DNA from: Rhizobium sp. 32-5/1
GTDB taxonomy: Bacteria > Pseudomonadota > Alphaproteobacteria > Rhizobiales > Rhizobiaceae
DNA length: 64,000 nt
Assembly (NCBI RefSeq): GCF_029537235.1
Contig: NZ_CP120638.1
Span: forward strand, 124,001-188,000
Direction: 5' to 3'
In this document: in pieces, positions 10,489 to 20,026 of the stretch
How the letters are laid out: the number at the start of each line of letters is the position of its first letter
Position numbering within the stretch: position 1 is the stretch's first letter
The notes under the pieces: generated by a model
What the model saw: only the letters and a program-made list of their open reading frames with translations
Databases searched by the model: none
What the model was told of the DNA's origin: nothing
Program-made: the position numbers and the translations under genes

Positions 10489-10709
10489 ATGCAACCTTCT
10501 ATCACCGATGGCGAGTCTAGCGCGTGGACGAACACAGAAATGTTGTTTGCGACGGACGCGGAAGCAGAATTTGAGGCCGCTGTACTCCGGTTGAAGACGC
10601 ATCTGTTCGGGTGGGGTGCTCCTTCTCAGACATAGAGGATGAGGCCGTTCGGGAAATAGCGGCGATCATGGGAGAGCACTGGCGTCGCCTGAAAAAATCG
10701 GACGCCTGA
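10489..10709 (+). CDS. Small hypothetical acidic protein (73 aa); one frame break
   Basis: Read from ATG 10489 the frame stops at 10635. Restoring one G in G4 10613-10616 extends it to TGA 10707-10709 with a convincing tail (I-E-D-E-A-V-R-E-I-A-A-I-M-G-E-H-W-R-R-L). The protein is rich in Glu, Asp and Ala and predicted helical throughout. No domain is recognised. It is the last plus-strand gene of the accessory block and may belong to the same unit as the AAA-protease and phosphoesterase genes. Confidence 0.55.
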
Positions 10710-10846
10710 TCACCATTGGTGATGGTTTAGGTCCTCAGATTGCGTGCGTCGTTATCCGGGGTGTCCTCTTTCATCGTATGAGCAGAAGAAGCACAGGGCA
10801 GATTAGAGCCCGCCCTGGCTTAGTTCATTCTCTGCGACGAACCAGT

Positions 10847-11512
10847 TCACGGTCTCGGGCTGTCCGGCGTGTCGCCTTCGACAGCTCCTGGCAAGCCGAA
10901 CTCCAGCCGCGCGTTTGCAAAGTCTAGATCAAGCACGTCCAGCAACCTCTCGCCGAATGCTGCCGTCTCCTTGGTCGCGTCAGACCACTTAAAGAGACGC
11001 CCATCCTGTAAAGACAGCACAGCAAAATCGTCTGGTCGGCCCTCGACTGGATGGCGGCTGGCTACCATGCAGAGTGAGGCATTTACCAGGCCAGCGCTCA
11101 ATGCTTGACGCGTGTTCCAGAGGTGGACCGCTGTGCGACGGCCGTTCAACTCGATAAGGAAGTTCGGCGTAAACTCGACCTTGAAAAATCCCTTGGGACT
11201 ACCGAACAGGAAGCTATCGCAAGCGGAGAGGTCGCCGAGGTTCTTTTCTCTCCAATCAGAAAACTGACGGAGGCCTTTGATGGCCGACTCGCGTTCGGCC
11301 GCTTTGCCGATCTCAGCCGTCGAAGCTAACGCATCCTGAAAACTGAGATTTTCGAAAGCGATTCGCTGAACGCGTTGGCGGAGGCTTTTGTGAAAATCAT
11401 AACCGCCGGTGCTGGGGCGAAACCTGTCACGGACGAGGCGTTTCTGCGGCTTGGGATTGGCGTTGATCAATTTTAGAAATGCGGAAAATCCGAACTTGGG
11501 CACTTGGCTCAT
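10847..11512 (-). CDS. Hypothetical protein of unknown function (221 aa)
   Basis: ATG at 11512 is preceded by AGGAA, which favours it over the longer open frame reaching 11602 (that extension would run through a strong hairpin). The protein starts with S-Q-V-P-K-F-G-F-S-A-F-L-K-L-I, has a basic N-terminal third (K-R-L-V-R-D-R-F-R-P) and a C-terminal part with several aromatic strands (F-F-K-V-E-F-T-P-N-F-L-I-E-L-N-G). No signal peptide, membrane segment or known motif is visible. It opposes the plus-strand accessory genes and lies just left of the nrdJ region, so it may be the border gene of the accessory block. Confidence 0.6.
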   Translation of the reverse strand: MSQVPKFGFSAFLKLINANPKPQKRLVRDRFRPSTGGYDFHKSLRQRVQRIAFENLSFQDALASTAEIGKAAERESAIKGLRQFSDWREKNLGDLSACDSFLFGSPKGFFKVEFTPNFLIELNGRRTAVHLWNTRQALSAGLVNASLCMVASRHPVEGRPDDFAVLSLQDGRLFKWSDATKETAAFGERLLDVLDLDFANARLEFGLPGAVEGDTPDSPRP

Positions 11513-11589
11513 TTTGCTGAATTCCTGTTGTCTACTGATCTGATTTAGCTCCCGCGATCCCTGAACTGCTTGTTGTTTTGTTGGTTTTT

Positions 11590-11620
11590 CCGGGCAGGAC
11601 AAGCCTGCCCGGGCTTTTTG
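11590..11620 (+). terminator. Strong GC hairpin followed by T5, candidate terminator
   Basis: CCGGGCAGG at 11590-11598 pairs perfectly with CCTGCCCGG at 11604-11612 across a 5-nt loop, followed by GCTTTTTG. The U-tract is on the plus strand, yet no clear plus-strand gene ends just before it. For leftward transcription from nrdJ the run after the stem is A-rich, so it would not be a classical terminator in that direction. Confidence 0.5.
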
Positions 11621-11792
11621 AGTTGTTGGTGAGGCTGACCTGTTTTTTCTAGGTCTACTCTTGCCTCACTTTGGCCTCCTTTGAACGGTGCGACTTACGC
11701 CTCACGCTTGCCTGGCCTGGATTCGTCCAATCAAACTTGGCCTGGGCATTTCATCGTTGGATTAGACATAAGTCATAGTTATTCACAGGATT

Positions 11793-14700
11793 TTACGAGC
11801 ACCCACTCGTCGCACCACACGTGTCGCACTTCTCGCAGGTCCCGTTCCGGACCATCGTGAAGTTCTGGCATTCGCCGCACATATTGCCGGTATAGCCCTA
11901 GTGCGATCGAGCGGATGCGGCGTTCGGCTTCGAGCTTCTTGGCGTCCGACTTGGCAGCGGCGGCTTCTGCCGCGGCCTTGTCGGAGAAGAGGGCGGTGAT
12001 TTCGCTTTCAGCTTCTTCGACGATTTCCTCCGCCAGTTCGACGGCGCGTTCCTCGTAATCGCGCTTGAAGGCGACGATTTCGGAGGTGGCGATCGAGACG
12101 GCGGTGACCGTTTCGAGCTTGCGGGCCGCATTGCCGGAAAACGCGGTGACATTGGCGCCGCCGGAGGCCTTGGCGGGAGCAGCCGTTGCTGCACCCTTTG
12201 GCTCGCCGGAGGTGCGGTCGACCTGGCCGCCCTGGATCAGGGTCGGCTTGTGGCCACGGGTCCAGCCCGTCGAGAGCAGGTTGGTCTTGCCTTCCTGGAT
12301 GCCCTTGCCGAGTGCCGTGTTGGAGAAGTCGGACGTATCGACATGGGCGAGGTCGTGGCGGTTGAGGTAGGAGACGGCAAGTTCGCGGAACACGTAGTCG
12401 AGGATCGACGTGGCGTTCTTGATCGCGTCATTGCCCTGAACCATGCCGGCCGGCTCGAACTTGGTGAAGGTGAAGGCCTCGACATATTCTTCCAGCGGCA
12501 CGCCATATTGCAGGCCGAGCGAAATCGCGATGGCGAAGTTGTTCATCATCGCCCGGAAGGCAGCGCCTTCCTTGTGCATGTCGATGAAGATCTCGCCGAT
12601 GCGGCCGTCGCCGAATTCGCCGGTGCGCAGATAGACCTTGTGTCCACCGACGATCGCCTTCTGGGTATAGCCCTGGCGGCGGTTCGGCAGCTTTTCACGC
12701 TCGCGGGTGACCCGCTCGATGACACGTTCGATGATCTTCTCGGTGACGGTGACGGCCTGGGCAGCTGCCGGGGCTGCCAGGAAATCCTCCATCGCATCCT
12801 CGTCCTCGTCATCCTCGATCAGCGAGGAATTGAGCGGCTGCGACAGTTTCGAGCCATCGCGGTAGAGCGCGTTGGCCTTAAGCGCCAGTTTCCAGGAGAG
12901 CATGTAGGCTGCGCCGCATTCTTCGACGGTGGCGTCGTTCGGCATGTTGATGGTCTTCGAGATCGCGCCCGAGATGAACGGCTGGGCGGCGGCCATCATG
13001 CGGATGTGGCTTTCGACCGAGAGATAACGCTTGCCGATCTTGCCGCAGGGGTTGGCGCAATCGAAGACGGGCAGGTGTTCGGCCTTGAGGAACGGCGCGC
13101 CTTCAAGCGTCATCGCACCGCAGACATGCACATTGGCCGCCTCAACGTCCTTCTTCGAGAAACCGATGTGCTCGAGCAGGCTGAAGCTCATGTCGGCAAG
13201 CTGCTCGTCGCTGACCTTCAGCGTGTTTTTCAGGAAATCAAGGCCGAGCGTCCACTGGTTGAAGACGAACTTGATGTCGAAGGCAGCCTTGGTGGCGCCG
13301 TTGATCGCCTCGATCTTGTCGTCGGTAAAGCCCTTGGCCTTCAGCGAGCCGGGGTTGATGGCCGGTGCCTGGTTGATATTGCCATGACCGACCGCATAGG
13401 CCTCGATTTCGGCAATCTGGCTCTCGGAATAGCCGAGCGTGCGCAGGGCTTCCGGAACGGCGCGGTTGATGATCTTGAAGTAACCGCCGCCGGCGAGCTT
13501 CTTGAATTTTACCAGCGCGAAATCGGGCTCGATGCCGGTCGTGTCGCAATCCATGACGAGGCCGATCATACCTGTCGGTGCGATGACGGAGACCTGAGCA
13601 TTGCGGTAGCCGTGCTTTTCGCCGAGTTCCAGCGCCTTGTCCCAGGCGGCCGTGGCATGGGCAACGAGATCCTGATCCGGGCATTCTGCGTGGATGAGGG
13701 CAACCGGATTGACCGACAGGCCTTCATAGCCTTGGGTTTCGCCATGCGCAGCGCGGCGATGGTTGCGGATGACCCGCAGCATCGATTCGCGGTTCGGCTT
13801 GAAGCCCGGGAACGGGCCGAGCTTGGCTGAGATTTCGGCCGAGGTCGCATAGGAGACGCCGGTCATGATCGCGGTGAGGGCGCCGGCAATGGCCCGGCCT
13901 TCGGTCAGAATCATAGGGGATGCCCGACGACATCAGGAAACCGCCGATATTGGCATAGCCGAGACCGAGCGTGCGGTATTCATAGGAGCGCTCGGCGATT
14001 TCCTTGGATGGAAACTGCGCCATCATCACGGAGATTTCGAGAACCAGCGTCCACAGGCGCACGGCATGCTCGTAATCGGCAATGTCGATGTTCTTGGTCG
14101 TCGCATCCTTGAACTGCAGCAGGTTCAGCGAGGCAAGGTTGCAGGCCGTGTCATCGAGGAACATGTATTCCGAGCAGGGGTTGGATGCGCGGATCGGACC
14201 TGCGGCCGGCGAGGTGTGCCAGTCGTTCATGGTCGTGTTGAAGTGCAGGCCCGGATCGGCGGATGCCCAGGCGGCATGGGAAATCTGTTCCCAGAGGTCG
14301 CGGGCCTTCAGCGTCTTCATCACCTTGCCGTCCTTGCGGGCGGTGAGGTTCCAGGTGCCGTCGGCTTCGACGGCGCGCAAAAAGTCGTCCTTCAGCGAGA
14401 CGGAATTGTTGGAGTTCTGGCCCGACACGGTGAGATAGGCTTCCGAATCCCAGTCGGTGTCATAGGTCTTGAACTCGATGTCCTTGTAACCCTGCTTGGC
14501 AAACTGGATGACGCGCTTGACGTAGTTTTCCGGAACCTGGTCCTTCTTGGCGGCCTTGATCTCGCGCTTGAGGGCAGGGTTCTGCTTGGGATCGTAGCAG
14601 GCATCATTATCGGCGGTGCAATTGATGCAGGCCTTCATGATCGCCGTCAGGTGCTTGGCGACGATCTTCGAGCCGGTCACAAGGGCAGCGACCTTCTGCT

Positions 14701-15601
14701 CTTCCTTGACCTTCCAGTTGATGTAGGCCTCGATATCCGGGTGGTCGATGTCAACGACGACCATCTTGGCGGCGCGGCGCGTGGTGCCGCCCGACTTGAT
14801 GGCACCGGCAGCCCGGTCGCCGATCTTCAGGAACGACATCAGGCCCGACGACTTGCCGCCGCCCGAAAGTTTTTCGCCTTCACCGCGCAGATAGGAGAAG
14901 TTGGAGCCGGTGCCGGAGCCGTACTTGAACAGGCGCGCTTCGCGAACCCACAGGTCCATGATGCCGCCTTCGTTGACGAGATCGTCACCAACAGACTGGA
15001 TGAAGCAGGCATGCGGCTGCGGATGTTCGTAGGACGATTTGGACTTCACCAGCTTGTTGGTGAAGGGGTCGACATAGAAGTGGCCCTGGCCGGGGCCGTC
15101 AATGCCATAGGCCCAGTGCAGGCCGGTGTTGAACCACTGCGGCGAATTCGGGGCGACGCGCTGGGTGGCGAGCATGTAGGCGAGCTCGTCGCGGAAGGCG
15201 AGCGCATCTTCTTCGGACGCAAAATAGTTGCCCTTCCAGCCCCAATAGGTCCAGGTGCCGGCCAGACGATCGAAAACCTGACGGGCATCGGTTTCGGAAC
15301 CGTACTGCTCTTCCTTCGGCAGATCCTTCATGGCGGCAAGATCGGCCTCTGAGCGCCACAGCCAGGACGGAACGGAATTTTCCTCGACCTTCTTCAGGCG
15401 AGCGGGAACGCCGGCCTTGCGAAAATATTTCTGCGCCAGAATATCGGCGGCGACCTGAGAAAACTGCGCGGGAACATCGATATCCGCGAGGCGAAACACA
15501 ATCGAGCCATCGGGATTCTTGATCTCGCTGATGGCCTTGCGGAACTCAATCTGCGCATAGGCCGACTGGCCGGCCTGGGTGAAACGACGTTCGATCTGCA
15601 T
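11793..15601 (-). CDS. nrdJ: Vitamin B12-dependent (class II) ribonucleoside-diphosphate reductase NrdJ; two frame breaks
   Basis: The adenosylcobalamin-dependent enzyme that makes deoxyribonucleotides, about 1268 aa when two single extra bases are removed (in the C-run 11896-11898 and in GG 13903-13904). The N-terminus M-Q-I-E-R-R-F-T at 15601 is preferred; the open frame extends further upstream without family similarity. Core sequences are plain: [18 protein letters not shown] and A-S-N-P-C-S-E-Y. The restored C-terminus is cysteine-rich (C-G-E-C, then C-E-K-C-D-T-C-G), the zinc/redox tail of rhizobial NrdJ, ending at TAA 11793-11795. As printed, the gene is split in two near 13900 and has a scrambled tail. 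Because this is normally the main aerobic reductase in rhizobia, real disruption is unlikely. Paired NrdR boxes lie upstream. Confidence 0.93.
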
Positions 15602-15733
15602 AGTCCCGTAATCCTTTGTTTGCCGCGTCCCTGGCGCCGTGGCGCAGGGCAAAATTGTCCCCGACCGGCCGCGCAGGGAGGATGCGCAGCCAGCTTCAGT
15701 TTCCACATATGTGGGGAAACCCGGTCCCGGGTT

Positions 15734-15749
15734 ACCCTGTATCTTGTGC
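15734..15749. promoter_or_regulatory. NrdR box 1 upstream of nrdJ
   Basis: The 16-mer ACCCTGTATCTTGTGC fits the NrdR-box consensus (acaCwAtATaTwGtgt) at 12 of 16 positions. Its centre is 31 bp from the next box, the three-helical-turn spacing typical of paired NrdR boxes. It lies about 130 bp upstream of the nrdJ start. Confidence 0.65.
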
Positions 15750-15764
15750 TGATTTTGGCTGCAA

Positions 15765-15780
15765 ACACTAAATATAGTAT
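15765..15780. promoter_or_regulatory. NrdR box 2 upstream of nrdJ
   Basis: ACACTAAATATAGTAT matches the NrdR-box consensus at 14 of 16 positions. NrdR is an ATP/dATP-sensing repressor of ribonucleotide reductase genes that binds two such boxes cooperatively. The pair with box 1 makes repression of nrdJ by NrdR likely. Confidence 0.75.
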
Positions 15781-16008
15781 TAACAACTTCTTTACGCCAG
15801 CTTTTTGTGACGCATGGGGCGAGAGAAATATCGCAAAAAATCGCCATCGCGACCGGCGGATCATCCACCAGGGCCGCCTGAACACCAGACGAAAGTTTGA
15901 AACAAACCGGCCTCGTAACTTTCCCGGTCTCGCCGCCGCCGCAACGTAGAAATCATTAACCGCATCCCACCCGATTCCGTCAAGGGGTGGTTTGTGAAGG
16001 AATTGCGA

Positions 16009-16024
16009 ACACCAGATATAGTGT
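16009..16024. promoter_or_regulatory. Additional solitary NrdR-like box
   Basis: ACACCAGATATAGTGT matches the consensus at 14 of 16 positions and is the most symmetric of the three. I find no partner 31 bp to either side. It lies about 410 bp upstream of nrdJ and could be a distal operator or a remnant. Confidence 0.55.
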
Positions 16025-16237
16025 GTGGCGCTTGTGGAAAACGGGGACAGCGGGCAAAACAAGCAAAATCAGGTGCTTGGCGGCAGCGATGAGTTCTCGC
16101 CATAAATTCGAACCGAAAAATCCGACATTTTGCAGGTAAAAATCCGCAGGATTAGCGAGACCTACAATCTTGCGGATGGTCAGGGGACGGAAACTGTGGG
16201 TGGCCCTAAACGATTCGCGCGGGGTTCGACTGTCCCG

Positions 16238-16822
16238 CTATAGGGCGTCGAGATTGATGCCGACGGTGATCGAGCCGATGGGCTGACCGGTGCGGGGATC
16301 GGAAATCGTCATGCTGGCCTGCGACTGCAGCATCTGGGTCGATTCATCCTTCTCCCCCTTGTCGATGAACAGCACGCCGGCACCGACCAAGAAGGTTTGC
16401 TGCCACTTGGCTTCATCGCCCTGCCAGTAGTCGGACGTGGTCTCGCTCTCACCGACAGTCAGCCCCTTGGCGTCGATCACGAAAATTTCCGTAATCACCC
16501 CATCGGACTGCGCCTGCTTATCCCTCAGGAATTGCGAAAGGGGGTTCGACAGAACGGACTCGATCAGCGGTCTGTGCGTTCTGCCAAACTCTAAGCGCCA
16601 CTGGGCATCGAGGTCGGAAACGGCGTTTTGAGTCAGATGGGCGTGCAGATCGTTCTGGTCCTTGAGGGCGCCAATGATCAACGGGTCGGCGATCCAGGGG
16701 CGCACGCGGGCCTCGACATAGTCTCTGACCGGTTCGACATGAATGGCCTCTTGCGCCGAAGCGGAACTCGCCGCTGAAAATAGCAACCCCAGACCGAGCA
16801 GGGCAGAAGCCTCGCGGCGCAT
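16238..16822 (-). CDS. Exported PDC/Cache-like sensory-domain protein of unknown function
   Basis: A protein of 194 aa with a clear signal peptide (basic M-R-R-E, hydrophobic core, A-S-A-Q cleavage region around residue 24). The mature part resembles a single Cache/PDC ligand-binding domain: F-V-I-D-A-K-G-L-T-V-G-E-S, then T-S-D-Y-W-Q-G-D-E-A-K-W and a final P-I-G-S-I-T-V-G-I strand, all features of periplasmic sensor domains. No kinase, GGDEF or chemoreceptor part follows, so it is a free-standing periplasmic protein. A GGAAA ribosome-binding site precedes ATG 16822. Neighbours give no functional link. Confidence 0.72.
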   Translation of the reverse strand: MRREASALLGLGLLFSAASSASAQEAIHVEPVRDYVEARVRPWIADPLIIGALKDQNDLHAHLTQNAVSDLDAQWRLEFGRTHRPLIESVLSNPLSQFLRDKQAQSDGVITEIFVIDAKGLTVGESETTSDYWQGDEAKWQQTFLVGAGVLFIDKGEKDESTQMLQSQASMTISDPRTGQPIGSITVGINLDAL

Positions 16823-16984
16823 TGATGTTTCCTTTTCCCCATCGGGTGGCCACGCTATTCAGCGCCATAGCGTCTCTCTTGCGTGGAGATCGCAGTGTTG
16901 GCGGCAACCTACCGTATAAATCCCCGAAACCAAATCGATCGACCGATTAATTGTGCGGCTGGGATGCAGGGAAAGACGGTGTGA

Positions 16985-17482
16985 TCAGCCCCGGGTACCT
17001 TTGGCGATCGGCTCCTGATAGGTGAAGCCCATGTCCCAGGGAAAATAGATCCACGTATCCTGGCTCACTTCCGTGACGAAGGTATCGACCATAGGTCGCC
17101 CCATCGGCTTGGCATAGACAGCGGCGAAATGTGCATTCGGCAGCATTTCCCGAACAATGGCTGCCGTCTTGCCCGTATCGGTGAGATCATCGACGATGAG
17201 GATGTCACGGCCGCCATCGGCCTTCAGTTCCTCAGAGATGCCCTTGATAACGACCATTTTTCCCTGCTCGACGTAATCGTGATAGGACGCCACGCAGACT
17301 GTTTCGATCAGGCGGATGCCAAGCTCGCGACAAATGATGGCCGCCGGCACCAAGCCTCCGCGCGTGATGCAGACCATCGCCTTCCACTCGCGCCCTTCGC
17401 CGGCCAGTCTCCAGGCGAGCGCACGGGCGTCGCGATGGAACTGATCCCAGGATACGGGAAAGGCTTTTTCGGGAAGGGACAT
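16985..17482 (-). CDS. gpt: Xanthine (guanine) phosphoribosyltransferase
   Basis: A 165-aa cytoplasmic purine-salvage enzyme that transfers phosphoribose from PRPP to xanthine or guanine. The PRPP-binding signature is exact: [13 protein letters not shown] at about residues 92-104. The C-R-E-L and M-V-C-I-T-R-G-G segments of the type I PRTase fold are also present. Length matches the XGPRT family. It starts at ATG 17482 and appears monocistronic. Confidence 0.92.
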   Translation of the reverse strand: MSLPEKAFPVSWDQFHRDARALAWRLAGEGREWKAMVCITRGGLVPAAIICRELGIRLIETVCVASYHDYVEQGKMVVIKGISEELKADGGRDILIVDDLTDTGKTAAIVREMLPNAHFAAVYAKPMGRPMVDTFVTEVSQDTWIYFPWDMGFTYQEPIAKGTRG

Positions 17483-17741
17483 GCGCGCAGCTCCAGCTTA
17501 TCATCAGCGTTTAGGCCAAGGCGTACTTGATGATCTAGCGTGCGCCCCGAATTTCTGCTTTAGCGGCAATCGCCGGCGGTTTGCAAGCCTCTCGGCAATC
17601 AGGAGTGGGGCAGACAGTGTTCAGTCGCTTGCACAGAAACGCTTGCCGGCGGGTGCTAAACGCCCGGCCCATCGCGTCTCGTCGCTAAACTGCGAAACAC
17701 GTCTTGACCAACGCCCGAGAACTTGTTGAAAGACAAGCCAT

Positions 17742-17826
17742 GCGGACGTGGCGAAACTGGTAGACGCAAGAGACTTAAAATCTCTCGGAGAGATCTGTAC
17801 GGGTTCGATCCCCGTCGTCCGCACCA
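17742..17826 (+). tRNA. tRNA-Leu (anticodon UAA)
   Basis: GCGGACG at the 5' end pairs with CGTCCGC at the 3' end, with CCA encoded. The anticodon loop is CTTAAAAT with TAA. A long variable arm typical of class II tRNA and a T-loop GTTCGATCC are present; length 85 nt. Confidence 0.95.
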
Positions 17827-17851
17827 CTCAATCTATGGCATCCTGGGAATA

Positions 17852-18115
17852 CTACTGTTGAGCAGCGTTTAGATAACGGTCTTCGACGACCGCTTCGGGA
17901 CGATCGCCGCCATCCGCGTGCTCAAAATGCCAGGCGCCTGTCTGATCCTGGAAGCTGATTTCCTCGTCATCGCCGCCGACCTGTTGTTCGGCCGCAGCAG
18001 CCTTAGCGGCAGCAAGCGCAATGTCTCGCGTGGGGAAACTTTCGGAAAACACATCCGTGAGCTTGTAGGCCCATCCGCCATCATGCGGCACGATTGTGTA
18101 GACGATTTTCGACAT
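17852..18115 (-). CDS. DUF2188-type small protein
   Basis: A protein of 87 aa beginning M-S-K-I-V-Y-T-I-V-P-H-D-G-G-W-A-Y-K, the typical DUF2188 opening with the conserved G-G-W, followed by an F-P-T-R-D-I-A-L-A-A-A-K-A-A-A-A-E helix. DUF2188 proteins are small, widespread in Rhizobiales and uncharacterised. The gene faces the tRNA-Leu gene and has its own ATG at 18115. An extra acidic C-terminal stretch follows the domain. Confidence 0.78.
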   Translation of the reverse strand: MSKIVYTIVPHDGGWAYKLTDVFSESFPTRDIALAAAKAAAAEQQVGGDDEEISFQDQTGAWHFEHADGGDRPEAVVEDRYLNAAQQ

Positions 18116-18439
18116 AGTCTTCTCCCTTCGAGTGTCCGTTGCTCCGGACTGATTAAGCCATCAGGAACGGGCTTGATACGCATCCGGTTCCCCAGCGAAT
18201 TTTTCGTTTCGAGTGTCCTGTCATGGTTTTCGTAGCGGCATAGTAACATGAAACAGGGATAGCGCCCTCCAGAATTCCACCTGGTTAAGCTCAAGCCAAT
18301 TTTCAAGTGCAGCTTCGCGCTGCTCCGTTGACCGGCACCGCGATAGAGTTGCGTTGGGAGAAAGGCGATCACGCGGCGGGTGAAGGGAAGTTGCCAAACC
18401 GCTCCGCAAGTCTTTCAACGGGCTGCACCAGAAAAACAA
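18116..18439. other. Intergenic stretch upstream of the DUF2188 gene
   Basis: About 320 bases lying between the DUF2188 start and the wrbA terminator. Only chance frames in antisense orientation are visible. The DUF2188 promoter must lie here but I cannot point to convincing -35/-10 boxes. Confidence 0.4.
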
Positions 18440-18461
18440 AGGGCGGCCAATAGGCCGCCCT
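18432..18461 (-). terminator. Rho-independent terminator of wrbA
   Basis: AGGGCGGCC (18440-18448) pairs with GGCCGCCCT (18453-18461) over a 4-nt loop. Read leftward the stem is followed by TTGTTTTTC, and it lies 31 nt past the wrbA stop. Confidence 0.8.
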
Positions 18462-18491
18462 GCAAATGGAGTCGTTTCGATAAATCGCTTG

Positions 18492-19091
18492 TCAGGCCGA
18501 TAGCTTGGCCGCGATCTTGGCGACGTGGGCGCCCTGATAACGGGCGGCCTCGAGTTCGATCTCGGATGGCTGGCGCGAGCCGTCGCCACCGGTGATCGTC
18601 GAGGCACCATAGGGCGAGCCACCCTTGACTTCATCGACGCCCATCTGGCCCTGGAAGGCGTAGGGCAGGCCGACGACGACCATGCCGTGGTGCATCAGGG
18701 TAGGGATAAAGCCAAGAATGGTCGTTTCCTGGCCGCCGTGCTGGGTCGCGGACGAGGTGAACACCGAACCGACCTTGCCGACCAGTGCGCCCTGCATCCA
18801 CAGGCCGCCGGTCTGATCGACGAAGCTGCGCATCTGCGATGCGACCGTGCCATAGCGGGTACCGGCGCCGAAGATGATGGCGTCATAATCACCCAATTCG
18901 CCCGGGGTCGCGATCGGCGCTGCCTGGTCGAGCTTGAAATGCTGGGCCTTCGCCACATCTTCTGGAACAAGTTCCGGCACGCGCTTGACCGTGACGTCCG
19001 CTCCGACCGACTTTGCCCCTTCCGCCACGGCGTATGCCATGGTTTCGATATGCCCGTATGCCGAATAATAGAGAACCAGTACCTTGGCCAT
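18492..19091 (-). CDS. wrbA: NAD(P)H:quinone oxidoreductase WrbA
   Basis: A flavodoxin-like FMN enzyme of about 199 aa that carries out two-electron reduction of quinones and so limits redox cycling. It opens [16 protein letters not shown], the FMN phosphate-binding loop, and contains G-A-G-T-R-Y-G and [11 protein letters not shown], both diagnostic of WrbA. Two ATGs are adjacent (19094 and 19091); the GGAG site is 3 nt from the first and 6 nt from the second, so 19091 is preferred. It is divergent from the cinA-like gene and ends at its own terminator. Confidence 0.93.
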   Translation of the reverse strand: MAKVLVLYYSAYGHIETMAYAVAEGAKSVGADVTVKRVPELVPEDVAKAQHFKLDQAAPIATPGELGDYDAIIFGAGTRYGTVASQMRSFVDQTGGLWMQGALVGKVGSVFTSSATQHGGQETTILGFIPTLMHHGMVVVGLPYAFQGQMGVDEVKGGSPYGASTITGGDGSRQPSEIELEAARYQGAHVAKIAAKLSA

Positions 19092-19260
19092 CATGATCTC
19101 CTTGTTTGAAGTCCGGCAATTCCGCTTGATTGCCCATGAACTTAGGATTTAACAGTTTCAGAGCCGACTGCCAGAAGCGAACGGGACGACAGACTGTTCG
19201 ACAGGAATTGACAGTGACATTTTTTCGTTGAACGATCCAAGGCCTCTCACAGGATTTCCC

Positions 19261-20026
19261 ATGACACATGATACGATCGTGACCGCAGCGATGCTCGCCA
19301 TCGGCGACGAACTTCTGTCCGGACGGACGAAGGACAAGAACATCGGGCATCTGGCGGATGTTCTGACGCTGGCGGCCATCGACCTGAAAGAGGTGCGAGA
19401 TCGTTGCCGACGACGAGGCGGCCATCGTCGCGGCGCTGAACAGCCTGCGCGGACAGTATGACTACGTCTTTACCTCCGGCGGGATCGGCCCGACACATGA
19501 CGATATCACTGCGGACGCGGTGTCGCGCGCCTTTGGCGTGGAATGCGTGCATGATCCACTGGCGATGGAGCTTCTGGCCGCGATGTACGAGCGGCGGGGG
19601 ATGGAATTTACCGAGGCCCGCCGGCGCATGGCGCGCATGCCCAACGGTTCGCGCCATATCCCGAACGCCGTCTCGACCGCGCCCGGGTTCATCATCGGCA
19701 ATGTTCATGTCATGGCCGGCGTGCCGCAGGTCTTCCAGGCCATGCTGAACGCCATCCTGCCGGAGCTGAAAACCGGGACGGCGGTGCTGTCACGATCGGT
19801 GCTGTCACCTTTTGGCGAAGGCGATATCGGCGGACCGCTGACACTGGTGCAGAAGGCGCATCCCGAGACCAGTATCGGCTCCTATCCGAAATTCGATGGC
19901 AAGAATTTCTCGACCGACATCGTCATCCGGGCGCGTGACGAAACCGTGCTTGCAGCAGCCGAGGCCGCGGTAGCAATGATGATCGCTGATATTACGGCAG
20001 CCAAGGCGGAGAAGAATCCGGTCTAG
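19261..20026 (+). CDS. CinA-type molybdopterin-binding-domain protein (competence/damage-inducible family); one frame break
   Basis: About 254 aa when one extra base near 19398 is removed; the repaired junction reads K-E-V-R-I-V-A-D-D-E-A-A-I-V. The protein is a stand-alone MoCF_biosynth/CinA N-terminal domain: A-I-G-D-E-L-L-S-G-R-T at the start and F-T-S-G-G-I-G-P-T-H-D-D in the middle, the two signature loops. Full CinA also has a C-terminal nicotinamide-nucleotide amidohydrolase domain, absent here, so a role in NAD salvage should not be assumed. Its TAG stop shares the CTAG palindrome with the stop of the convergent HAD gene. Confidence 0.83.

Noticed and set aside
12250..13830. Long plus-strand open frame of about 526 codons opposite nrdJ
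   Set aside because: It lies antisense to the NrdJ coding sequence, has no recognisable motifs and shows the Arg/Val/Asp-rich composition of a GC-rich shadow frame.
13865..15352. Second long plus-strand frame (495 codons) opposite nrdJ
   Set aside because: Also antisense to NrdJ; the minus-strand protein has clear family sequence while this one is low-complexity Gly/Val/Arg.
15602..16237. Cobalamin riboswitch upstream of the B12-dependent reductase
   Set aside because: I looked for the B12-box core (GCCACTG-type) in this leader and did not find one; NrdR boxes explain regulation better.
17621..17827. Short minus-strand frame with a T-G-I-E-P-V sequence
   Set aside because: This is the well-known false translation of a tRNA gene (tRNA-Leu at 17742-17826). 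The same applies to frames over the tRNA-Asn, tRNA-Cys and tRNA-Ser genes.
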